NCBI GenBank assembly: GCA_902796115.1
Contig: CADBNX010000233.1
Coordinates: forward strand, 1 to 14,720
Reading direction: 5' to 3'
Origin: an uncultured Eubacteriales bacterium
GTDB taxonomy: Bacteria; Bacillota; Clostridia; Christensenellales; Aristaeellaceae
Length of the DNA stretch: 14,720 nt
Shown here: piece after piece, positions 1 through 7,005 of the stretch
Layout of the letters: each line of letters starts with the position of its first letter
Numbering within the stretch: the first letter of the stretch is position 1
Program-made: the position numbers and the translations under genes
Notes under the pieces: generated by a model
What the model saw: the letters and a program-made list of their open reading frames with translations, nothing else
Databases searched by the model: none
Told to the model about the DNA's origin: nothing

Positions 1-291
1 CACCGGAAAGGACGCAATGAGCGAATACAGGGACAGCACGATCGTGTTCACCAGCACACGCACAAACTGGTAGGAGGTGAAAAACTTTTCGAAATTGGCA
101 AATCCCACCCACGGGCTTCCCCATACGCCCTTCCGCGCGGCGTATTTTTTGAACGCGATCTGCACCCCCGTCATCGGCACATACGCGAAAATCACGATGT
201 ATACCACCGGGATCACCAGAAACAGATACAGCTGCCAGTCCCGGAATATATCCCGCTTCAGGATGCGGAAATAGTTCTTCTGCTTTGTCAT
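1..291 (-). CDS. Carbohydrate ABC transporter permease, LplB-type (5' part, runs off window)
   Basis: Only the first 97 codons are in the window. The protein starts MTKQKNYFRILKRDIFRDWQ, then has a hydrophobic segment at about residues 21-40 ending in YVPMTG, followed by GVQIAFKKY and VGFANFEKFF. This start is typical of LplB/YtcQ-family inner-membrane permeases of binding-protein-dependent sugar ABC importers, which begin with one membrane helix before a long loop and the permease domain. The ATG at 291-289 is chosen because AAAGGA lies a few bases upstream and a good promoter lies at 324-352. The binding-protein gene at 2943-4604 is the likely partner, separated from it by the regulator gene. 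The rest of the gene, and probably a second permease, should lie to the left of the window. Family assignment is secure; the substrate is unknown. Confidence 0.85.
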   Translation of the reverse strand, partial: MTKQKNYFRILKRDIFRDWQLYLFLVIPVVYIVIFAYVPMTGVQIAFKKYAARKGVWGSPWVGFANFEKFFTSYQFVRVLVNTIVLSLYSLIASFPV

Positions 292-323
292 GGTTCACGT
301 CCTTTCACACAGATTCCCTTGCC

Positions 324-352
324 ATTTTATCTGTTCGCACAGTCAGTGTCAA
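324..352 (-). promoter_or_regulatory. Sigma-A promoter of the permease gene
   Basis: Reading on the minus strand, TTGACA (352-347) and TAAAAT (329-324) are separated by exactly 17 bp. The -35 box is a perfect consensus. Transcription would start near 317, leaving a leader of about 26 nt with the AAAGGA ribosome site. The promoter lets the permease operon be expressed independently of the regulator gene upstream, although no terminator is seen between them. Confidence 0.75.
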
Positions 353-395
353 TGCGTAATCCGATAACCGGAGGGGAGAATCGCACAGGCGGCGG

Positions 396-424
396 GTGGA
401 AAAACAGCGAAAGGATGGAAAAAC
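396..424 (-). promoter_or_regulatory. Candidate AraC-type operator upstream of the permease promoter
   Basis: On the minus strand this 29-bp element contains GTTTTTCCA twice, the copies starting 19 bp apart (424-416 and 405-397), roughly two helical turns. It begins 7 bp after the regulator stop codon and ends 43 bp before the permease -35 box. A 20/29 identical element in the same orientation lies 43 bp before the -35 box of the binding-protein gene (2784-2812). The repeat and the matching distances are seen directly; binding by the regulator at 432-2687 is inferred from the known preference of AraC-family proteins for direct repeats. Confidence 0.55.
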
Positions 425-431
425 GGACGGA

Positions 432-2687
432 TCAGTTTCCGGTATCCTTTTCTGACTTCTTCGCGCTGATCTGCCGCAGTTCGTTGGGGGTAAGGCTGCT
501 GTGCCGGCGGAATACCTTATAAAAGGAATTGACGGAATTGAAGCCGCACCGTGCCGCGATTTCCCGCACGGAAAGATCGGTTTCCGAAAGCAGCGTTTTC
601 ACCTGATCCATGCGGCGTTTCTCGATATAACTGGCCACGCTCATGCCGGTAGCCATGCGGGTGATTTTCTGCAGGGTCGTGGCGGAAATGCCAAAGGCGT
701 CCGAGAGGGACGTGATGTCAAGACTGCTGTCATCAAGATGGTCTTCGATATACCGGAGAACCTTTTCCCGGCGCTGTTCGTAGACATCCGCGCTGTGCGA
801 CATCGAGGCGCAGATCGCCGTGATGCACGCGGAAAGCTCCTCTCCGAACAGCTCCTGCCTGCGCGCGTGGTTGTAGACCGGGATTACCGTCAGGGCCAGC
901 TTACCGGGAAATTCCAGGTAGAGTCTTGCAATGGTCTGCGTGATCTGCTGGAAGGAGTAACTCCAGACCACCACATTATCGGGGTCTTTCTCCAGCTCAC
1001 GCAGGCATTCCGACCGGATCCGCTCCGCCATCTGCAGATCGGCGCTGCGAAGCGCGCTGTAGAGCGTTTCCGTGTCCGCGATGCCCAGCGGCAGCGTGAA
1101 CCGTTCGTCCGAAACATCCGTATCCTGACGGATCTGCGGAAGATCACCCTGCAGAAATGTCAGGTTCAGAGCCCTCCGGTACGCCTTGCACAAGTCCTCC
1201 GTGCCGCTGTATTCGCCGCTGAAGGCACAGGCAGGAAATGTCATGCCATCCGGCGCATCGGCAAGTTTTTCTTCCAGTTTTTCCGGAGAGAAACCGGAGT
1301 CTGCGGGAAACAGCATGACAGCGACGCCCTGCTCCGTCTCGCGTACGATGGCGCCGGGTATTCCTTCGGAAATCATCGCGTGCAGGTGCACCTGCTGCGC
1401 TGCGTATACCTGAAGGGCTTCCGGTTTGATGTCGGTCTGATAGCGGATGACAGCCATGCGCCAACGGGAGGGAAAATCGGGACACAGTGTCCGGAAGCGG
1501 TCAATTTCCTCTTCGGAATAAAAACCGCGGTTCAGGGCGCGTTCCCAGATGCCTGCGCTGAGGATCTGCTGCTGCGCTGCCACGGTGCGTCTGGTGTCCT
1601 TCAGTTCATTCCCCATGGTCTGGATATTGTATTCCAGGAACCGGTAATCCTTCTGCAGGCGGGCTTTTTTCCCTCTTTCCGGCGGGGAAGCGATTTCCTC
1701 CGGACCGCGCACGGCGGTAAATGCAGTCAGCAGCGTACGCATCGGACGGGCGCTGTGCCAGGAAAAAAAGAGAACAGCAAAGAGTGCGAGCAGGATGACT
1801 GCCATAAGGTAAATCATGATCAAGCGGGAAATGGGCAGAAGACGGATACTCAGTACATGCTCCGGCACACCCACCGTTACCGTCACGCCGCCGATGCGCG
1901 ATTCGCTTTGGATTTCATAGGCAGGTCTCCTGCCTTCCTCGCCGCGGGAAGCAAGAAGCCGGCCCTCTTTATCCGTGAGACGAATATACCCTTCGCGCAG
2001 CACGTCCTCATCCGCCATCAGACGGATAAGGGATTCCGTGGGAAAGGTGCAGTACAGCAGGCAATCGCTGGATATATATCCAAGCGGCCAGTTTACAGCC
2101 CAGATACAAGCGTTATAGGTACCGCGGTCCAGGCTGTTGTACACACGCTCCGGCAGCAATGTGCCTTTGCTTTGCGCAAGCAGCGTCCGCCACTGCGAAT
2201 AAGAGAGTTCCCCGCATCCGATGTATTCGGGATAAAACTGAAACCCTGCCCGTGAGGCAAAATGCAGGCGGGCTCTTGTAAAAGCAAGCCCATCCCTGAT
2301 CAGAAGTCCCGCGTCCGCAACCGGCGAGGAAGAAAGAAACAGGCCCGCAAAGACCTTCTGCATCTTTTTCAGTTCCTGCGCAATACTGCCCCATTCCCGA
2401 TCCGGTGCTGCAATGAGCAGGGAACGGAACCTCCAATCCGCTGCCGTTACGGCAGCCGCATTCATCGCAGCGTCCAACCCCTCATTCAGGGAAACAATGC
2501 CGCTTTCAAGCCGCGCGGCGCAGCGGTCGATTTCGCTCTGCCGCACAGCCCCGCGAATGTAGGAATACATCGGCGTCATCAGAAGCAGGAACAGCAGCGT
2601 AAATGCGCCGTAAAATAACAAAAAGCGGCGCAGTGTGATCCGGCCTGCCTGCACGGGAGTGGTTTCCGTTACCTGTCTTGTACCCAT
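432..2687 (-). CDS. Membrane-anchored AraC-family sensor/transcriptional regulator
   Basis: A 751-residue protein with a short basic N-terminus, a membrane helix at about 21-44, an extracytoplasmic sensor region to about 288, a second helix at about 289-310, a long cytoplasmic linker and a C-terminal AraC-type double helix-turn-helix at about 643-738. The DNA-binding part contains DITSLSDAFGISATTLQK, then VREIAARCGFNSVNSFYKVF and the closing HSSLTPNEL. The layout matches the large YtdP/YesS-like regulators that sit beside LplABC-type sugar transporters in Bacillota and are thought to sense an extracellular ligand or the binding protein. The frame is open to a GTG at 2702, but AGGAGG at 2693-2698 lies five bases before the ATG at 2687 and would be inside the longer form, so ATG 2687 is preferred. 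It lies between its likely targets, the permease and binding-protein genes. The ligand is unknown. Confidence 0.88.
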   Translation of the reverse strand: MGTRQVTETTPVQAGRITLRRFLLFYGAFTLLFLLLMTPMYSYIRGAVRQSEIDRCAARLESGIVSLNEGLDAAMNAAAVTAADWRFRSLLIAAPDREWGSIAQELKKMQKVFAGLFLSSSPVADAGLLIRDGLAFTRARLHFASRAGFQFYPEYIGCGELSYSQWRTLLAQSKGTLLPERVYNSLDRGTYNACIWAVNWPLGYISSDCLLYCTFPTESLIRLMADEDVLREGYIRLTDKEGRLLASRGEEGRRPAYEIQSESRIGGVTVTVGVPEHVLSIRLLPISRLIMIYLMAVILLALFAVLFFSWHSARPMRTLLTAFTAVRGPEEIASPPERGKKARLQKDYRFLEYNIQTMGNELKDTRRTVAAQQQILSAGIWERALNRGFYSEEEIDRFRTLCPDFPSRWRMAVIRYQTDIKPEALQVYAAQQVHLHAMISEGIPGAIVRETEQGVAVMLFPADSGFSPEKLEEKLADAPDGMTFPACAFSGEYSGTEDLCKAYRRALNLTFLQGDLPQIRQDTDVSDERFTLPLGIADTETLYSALRSADLQMAERIRSECLRELEKDPDNVVVWSYSFQQITQTIARLYLEFPGKLALTVIPVYNHARRQELFGEELSACITAICASMSHSADVYEQRREKVLRYIEDHLDDSSLDITSLSDAFGISATTLQKITRMATGMSVASYIEKRRMDQVKTLLSETDLSVREIAARCGFNSVNSFYKVFRRHSSLTPNELRQISAKKSEKDTGN

Positions 2688-2692
2688 CTTTT

Positions 2693-2698
2693 CCTCCT
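2693..2698 (-). promoter_or_regulatory. Ribosome-binding site that fixes the regulator start
   Basis: AGGAGG on the minus strand, followed by AAAAG and ATG (2687-2685). It lies inside the reading frame that could start at GTG 2702. The predicted transcript start near 2706 would leave the GTG almost no leader, so both signals favour ATG 2687. Confidence 0.8.
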
Positions 2699-2712
2699 GC
2701 ACTTGTCATTTT

Positions 2713-2741
2713 ACTATACCATATTCCACAGTCAAAAACAA
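2713..2741 (-). promoter_or_regulatory. Sigma-A promoter of the AraC-type regulator gene
   Basis: On the minus strand TTGTTT (2741-2736) is 17 bp from TATAGT (2718-2713). TGG directly precedes the -10 box, giving an extended -10 (TGn) motif. The predicted leader is only about 20 nt and carries the AGGAGG. The candidate operator at 2784-2812 begins 42 bp upstream of this -35 box, so the regulator may also control itself. Confidence 0.65.
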
Positions 2742-2783
2742 CCGGACCCGGCAGCAATCACCGATCAAGGACGATCACTGACC

Positions 2784-2812
2784 GAATTTCCATCCTCTTT
2801 TGGATTTTCAAC
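2784..2812 (+). promoter_or_regulatory. Candidate AraC-type operator upstream of the binding-protein promoter
   Basis: A 29-bp element with imperfect half-sites GAATTTCCA and GATTTTCAA starting 19 bp apart. It matches the element at 396-424 at 20 of 29 positions, including an unbroken TTTCCATCCT, and lies exactly 43 bp upstream of the -35 box at 2856, as the other copy does for its promoter. Its centre would be near -93 from the start point, a position used by many class I activators. Binding by the neighbouring regulator is inferred. Confidence 0.55.
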
Positions 2813-2855
2813 TGGTTCCGTGCGGAATTGGGAACCCTCCCGCGCAAATATCCAC

Positions 2856-2884
2856 TTGTCCCAGTCCTGTCCCACGAATACAAT
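2856..2884 (+). promoter_or_regulatory. Promoter of the LplA-type binding-protein gene
   Basis: TTGTCC (2856-2861) and TACAAT (2879-2884) are separated by 17 bp. The -35 box departs from consensus in its second half, as expected for an activator-dependent promoter. The start point would be near 2891, giving a leader of about 50 nt that ends in AAGGAGG before ATG 2943. Confidence 0.6.
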
Positions 2885-2942
2885 CAGAGCAGACGGGGCG
2901 TTTATACAGCGCCTTCTGATATCAAAAAGGAGGAAACGCATC

Positions 2943-4604
2943 ATGAAGAAACTGACAGCCGTACTGCTGTCGCTTCTGCTGCTCTTATCCCTCGGCAGCG
3001 CGCTGGCGACAGAGTACAACGAACCCGGCACTTTCCCGATCTGCAAGGAGAAAGTGACGCTTACCGTAGCGATCGCAGACCACGCGAAGATCGAGGATTA
3101 CGAAACCAACTGGATGACGCAGTATATCGAAGAAAAAGCCAATGTGGATCTGGTGTTTGAAATATACCCCAGTGCGGAATACAACACCAAAATCAATGTA
3201 ATGATCCAATCCGGAGACAAACTCCCGGATATTATCATCGGTTCCTTCAGCAACGCAATGGTTTATTCCTGGGCGCAGGAAGAGGCTCTGGCACCGCTGA
3301 CGGAGTATTACAATGACCCGTCCGTCGGTTATTATATGAATGACGCAGTAGAACGCACGGGAGCAAACATCTTTTCCCAGATGACGATGCCCGATGGGGA
3401 AATCTATGCCATTCCGAAGCTGAATCAGTCATCTGCAAACGAACCTATTGCGAAGTTCCAGATTTATAAACCATGGCTTGACGCACTGAACCTGGAAGCG
3501 CCGACTACCACGGAAGAATTCCACAACGTGATGCATGCCTTCGTCACAGGCGACCCGAACGGCAACGGCATCGCGGATGAAATGGGCTTTGTCGGATACG
3601 GCGGAAGCAACGCGAAATGGTTCCAGGCCCTGATGAGCTCCTTTGTTTACGCCAGCCGCAAGGTCAATTTCCTGGTCGCGAACGACGGCGTGCTGAGCTA
3701 TGCCTATACTTCCGACGCGTGGAAGGAAGGCCTGAAATTCATGCGCGCCATGTTTGAGGACGGCTCCATCGCAGTGGAAAGCCTGACCCAGGACGACAGC
3801 CAGTACAAGAGCGCACGGAATACCGATGTCGTCACGGTCGGATGCATCGCGGACACTATCCCCGGATCTACCTATTATACGGCGGGAGACGATCGTTACT
3901 ATAACTATCTGGCAATCCCGCCGCTGTTCGGTCCCGAAGGAGTGCAGTATGCAGTGTATGAGCCTTCCGCCTGCACACCCGCCTTTATCGTTTCCGCGGA
4001 CTGCGAAGATCCGGAGACCGCCTTCCGCGTCGGCGATCTGATGGTCAGCGAGTATCTTTCCATTGTGACCCGTTTCGGCAAGGAAGGAGAAAACTGGGCC
4101 TGGTATAAGGACTATGACCGTTATCCGATCAGCGATCCTGCAAAGTTCGTCGCGGTAAAGGGTGCGGAACCTACCATTATTCTTTTTGATCCCGACTTCT
4201 GGGGTTTTACACAGCAGAACAATGCCTGGATGCAGAACGGTCCCTTTATCCGGCAGTATGCAATTGCGGACGGCAGAATGAGTGAGCTGGCAATCAAATC
4301 CGATACAGGCGTGACCGAAAACAAAGTGATCCTGACAGACGGCGCCAACCGTATGTACCAGGAAAGCGGATGGCTGCCGGAAGAGCCGTTCCTTCCGCTG
4401 CTGTATACGGATGAGGAAAGCGCTGTGATTAACGACATCCAGGCGACGCTGACCTCTTTTCTGGAGGAAACCACCGCCGCGTTCCTGATGGGCAGCAAGG
4501 ACATCGACGCCGAATGGGACAGTTTCCAGCAGGAACTGAAGACGATCGGCATCGACAAGGCACTGGAAATCAACCAGACCGCCTACGACCGCGCTTACAA
4601 GTAA
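2943..4604 (+). CDS. Extracellular sugar-binding protein of an ABC transporter, LplA-type
   Basis: A 553-residue secreted solute-binding protein that would deliver an oligosaccharide to LplB/LplC-type permeases such as the one at 1-291. Residues 1-22 form a signal peptide (MKKLTAVLLSLLLLLSLGSA plus LA), with signal-peptidase-I-like ALA before TEYNE and no lipobox cysteine. The mature part has LPDIIIG near 94-100 and a calcium-loop-like DPNGNGIADE at 204-213, typical of the LplA/family 1 group, and the length fits. The frame is open back to 2703, but AAGGAGG followed by ATG 2943 and the signal peptide decide the start. The gene is divergent from the regulator, with its own promoter and candidate operator. 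The downstream hairpin at 4630-4664 probably ends the transcript. Substrate not predictable. Confidence 0.88.
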   Translation: MKKLTAVLLSLLLLLSLGSALATEYNEPGTFPICKEKVTLTVAIADHAKIEDYETNWMTQYIEEKANVDLVFEIYPSAEYNTKINVMIQSGDKLPDIIIGSFSNAMVYSWAQEEALAPLTEYYNDPSVGYYMNDAVERTGANIFSQMTMPDGEIYAIPKLNQSSANEPIAKFQIYKPWLDALNLEAPTTTEEFHNVMHAFVTGDPNGNGIADEMGFVGYGGSNAKWFQALMSSFVYASRKVNFLVANDGVLSYAYTSDAWKEGLKFMRAMFEDGSIAVESLTQDDSQYKSARNTDVVTVGCIADTIPGSTYYTAGDDRYYNYLAIPPLFGPEGVQYAVYEPSACTPAFIVSADCEDPETAFRVGDLMVSEYLSIVTRFGKEGENWAWYKDYDRYPISDPAKFVAVKGAEPTIILFDPDFWGFTQQNNAWMQNGPFIRQYAIADGRMSELAIKSDTGVTENKVILTDGANRMYQESGWLPEEPFLPLLYTDEESAVINDIQATLTSFLEETTAAFLMGSKDIDAEWDSFQQELKTIGIDKALEINQTAYDRAYK

Positions 4605-4629
4605 GAACATCGGAAAACATCAAATCAAC

Positions 4630-4664
4630 GGCGGTGCTGCAGACAAAAGTGCTGCAGCACCGCC
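4630..4664. terminator. Probable bidirectional terminator between convergent genes
   Basis: A perfect 13-bp inverted repeat: GGCGGTGCTGCAG (4630-4642) and its complement (4652-4664) with a 9-nt loop. It lies 25 bp after the binding-protein stop and about 53 bp after the permease stop on the other strand. The T-rich tails are weak on both sides (TGTTCAT on plus, GTTGATTTGATGTTTT on minus), so efficiency is uncertain. The rest of 4605-4717 holds no gene. Confidence 0.7.
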
Positions 4665-4717
4665 TGTTCATATGATATGCAGCAGCCCCGTCATTCTGCG
4701 GGAAGCGTGTTTGCCCG

Positions 4718-5749
4718 TCAGCGCATGCCCTTGTCATAGGGGATGCCTTCCGCTTTGGGCGCGCGGGAACTCCCGGAAGTGAACGCGAGCACGATCAGGG
4801 TGATCACATAAGGCATCAGGCGGTACAGATTGGTGTTGATGTTCAGATCCTTGAGCAGGTAGCGGCCGTCGCCGTTGAGATCGAGGATGGAATAGGACGC
4901 CGCGATGCACTTGAACAATCCGAAGAGGATGGCCGCGCCGCAGATATTGCCGGGCTTCCAGTTTCCGAAAATCATCACGGCCAGGGCCAGGAAGCCGAAG
5001 CCCGCGACGTCGCCGTTCGCGGAGCAGTTGGCCGTGGTAAGCACATACACGAAACCGCCGAGGCCCGCCAGCGCGCCGGAGATGACCGTGCCGGCATAGC
5101 GCATCCTGATCACGTTGATGCCCAGGGAAGCGGAGGCCTGCGGATTCTCTCCGCAGGAGCGCAGCCTCATGCCGAAGCGCGTTTTATACAGGATCACGGC
5201 CATGACGGCGAAAACCAGCAGGCAGATGTAGGTTGCGGCATAGACCTTATCCACAAACGCGGATCCCAGGAAGCCCATATTCTGCGTGCGGCCGTAGCCG
5301 AACATGGCTTTTTTCAGCATGAACCAGCTTGCGGCGTCGCCCGTGTACATGTTCAGCGTGTTCTGGTTGACGAGGATGCGGATAAAGAACAGCACAACGG
5401 CGGGAGCCAGCAGGTTCAGCGCCGTTCCGCCGATGGTCTGATCCGCCTTCAGGTTAATGGCGGCAAAGGCCAGCAGCAGGCTGAAAAGTGCGCCCATCGC
5501 CGCGGAAAACAGGATGGTCAGCGCACAGAAGCCCTGCAGGGCAAGATAGTTTCTGGCGTCGTACGCCTGCTGGAACCAGCCCCACTGCTGCACCATGCGC
5601 ACGAAGAGCACGCCCATGAACGCGCCGAAGATCATAATGCCTTCCAGCGCCAGATTGATGATGCCGCTGCGCTCGGCGAACACGCCTGCAAGCGCCACGA
5701 TCATCAGGGGCACCGCGTATACAAGGGTCTGACGAATCAGGAACGCCAT
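4718..5749 (-). CDS. Nucleoside ABC transporter permease, NupQ/YufQ-type
   Basis: A 343-residue, very hydrophobic protein of the BPD_transp_2 permease family, with about eight to ten membrane segments. The motif ERSGIINLALEGIMIFGAF at about 26-44 is the hallmark of the second permease of BmpA-type importers. The cytoplasmic loop FGMRLRSCGENPQASASLGI is the expected contact with the ATPase. It is the last gene of the operon. Its ATG shares one base with the stop of the preceding permease (TAATG at 5751-5747), so translation is almost certainly coupled. It pairs with the permease at 5749-7005 to form the channel. The family includes guanosine/nucleoside importers of Bacillus and Streptococcus; exact substrate is inferred. 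Confidence 0.9.
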   Translation of the reverse strand: MAFLIRQTLVYAVPLMIVALAGVFAERSGIINLALEGIMIFGAFMGVLFVRMVQQWGWFQQAYDARNYLALQGFCALTILFSAAMGALFSLLLAFAAINLKADQTIGGTALNLLAPAVVLFFIRILVNQNTLNMYTGDAASWFMLKKAMFGYGRTQNMGFLGSAFVDKVYAATYICLLVFAVMAVILYKTRFGMRLRSCGENPQASASLGINVIRMRYAGTVISGALAGLGGFVYVLTTANCSANGDVAGFGFLALAVMIFGNWKPGNICGAAILFGLFKCIAASYSILDLNGDGRYLLKDLNINTNLYRLMPYVITLIVLAFTSGSSRAPKAEGIPYDKGMR

Positions 5750-7005
5750 TACTTTTTCACCGCCTTTTCCCTGTGCCGTCCGGCAATCCAGGTTTTGATC
5801 ACCAGCATGAACGCCGACAGATATACGATCACGGCAATGATCACGTTGGTGATGTACTCATTGAACGCCGTCAGCTCCGTCAGCTTCTGTCCGCAGATCT
5901 GAAGCATGGACATGAACGTGGCGGAGAAGATCACGCCGAGCGGATGATTGACCGCCAGCAGCGCCACGGGGATGCCGTTGAAGCCCTCCATCGGCAGCGA
6001 CTGGTAGGTATTCCAGAAAAACTCCGTATTCCCGGAAAGATAGTAGAGCGCCGCGCCCACACCGGAGAGCGCGCCGGCCAGCGCCATGGTGAGCACGATG
6101 TTGCGCCTGTCCCGGATGCCGGCATAGCGGGCGGCATACCGGTTTGCGCCGCAGGCCCTGATCTGGTAGCCAAGCGCGGTCTTGCTCATCATGATGTAAA
6201 TGCACACGGCGAGGAGGATCGCCGCCAGGATGCCCGCGTTGACCTGGCTGCCGCTGAAAAGCTTATCCAGCCCCAGCTTGGCCGTGGCCACGCCGCCGCG
6301 GGTGGCGGTCACGACCGCGCCTTCGGGTACCGCGGAGCCCACCGTCTGCGCCGTGCCATCTGCGATGATGTCGTTCAGGACGGTGGAGGTTTTGTAAATA
6401 TAGCCGGATTTTGTGCCCTCCAGCATATTCTTCATGCGGCTCACATCGAAGAACCAGGTAACCAGGTTCGCGGCGATCCAGTTGGTCATGATGCAGGCCA
6501 GCACTTCATTGATATTGAGGAACGCCTTGAGCAGGCCGGGAATAGACCCCCACAGCGCGCCGGCCAGCATGCCCGCAAGCAGGGCCATGAGCCATACCAG
6601 CCATACGGGCACAAGATTTGTCGGTACGTTCAGCGCCACGGAGAGACTTGCCGCCGTACCCGCCAGATACTGGCCGGGAGCGCCGATGTTGAACAGGCCC
6701 GCCCGGTTGCCCAGCGCTACGGAAAGCCCCGTCATGATCAGCGGCGCGGCGCGGAAGAGCATGTTGCCGAAGGAGGTGGAGTTAAACCCGAAGGTGAGTG
6801 CGCCGCCCGCGTCGCGGCCGGTCGCGAACAGGCCCGCGGCCATCAGGCGGATCCCTTCCCATGCGCCTTTCAGGCCCAGGTTGGGGTTGGAAAGGCTGAC
6901 GATCAGGATGATCACGCCGCCCACCAGCAGGCCGATCAGGATGGCCAGCAGGGAAGCCAGCACCGAGCGAGTGCCTTCTCTTTCACGGAATGACGCTTTT
7001 TTCAT
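5749..7005 (-). CDS. Nucleoside ABC transporter permease, NupP/YufP-type
   Basis: A 418-residue membrane protein, first permease of a BmpA-type importer. NRAGLFNIGAPGQ at about 100-112 is the diagnostic motif, and TALGYQIRACGANRYAARYAGI at about 276-297 is the ATPase-contact loop. Family members are usually nearer 350 residues; the extra length seems to lie in a hydrophilic stretch at about 190-255, probably outside the membrane. The start at 7005 overlaps the ATPase stop as ATGA, and GGAGG lies just upstream within the ATPase gene, so both coupling and independent initiation are possible. It sits between the ATPase and the second permease in one operon. Confidence 0.9.
   Translation of the reverse strand: MKKASFREREGTRSVLASLLAILIGLLVGGVIILIVSLSNPNLGLKGAWEGIRLMAAGLFATGRDAGGALTFGFNSTSFGNMLFRAAPLIMTGLSVALGNRAGLFNIGAPGQYLAGTAASLSVALNVPTNLVPVWLVWLMALLAGMLAGALWGSIPGLLKAFLNINEVLACIMTNWIAANLVTWFFDVSRMKNMLEGTKSGYIYKTSTVLNDIIADGTAQTVGSAVPEGAVVTATRGGVATAKLGLDKLFSGSQVNAGILAAILLAVCIYIMMSKTALGYQIRACGANRYAARYAGIRDRRNIVLTMALAGALSGVGAALYYLSGNTEFFWNTYQSLPMEGFNGIPVALLAVNHPLGVIFSATFMSMLQICGQKLTELTAFNEYITNVIIAVIVYLSAFMLVIKTWIAGRHREKAVKK

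Noticed and set aside
501..2255. Long plus-strand open frame (584 codons) opposite the AraC-type regulator
   Set aside because: It is rich in His, Arg and Gln with no recognisable domain, and it lies wholly antisense to a gene with clear membrane helices and helix-turn-helix motifs. A shadow of GC-rich codon use.
2703..2942. N-terminal extension of the sugar-binding protein back to 2703
   Set aside because: It would place residues before a complete signal peptide and cover the promoter; AAGGAGG precedes ATG 2943.
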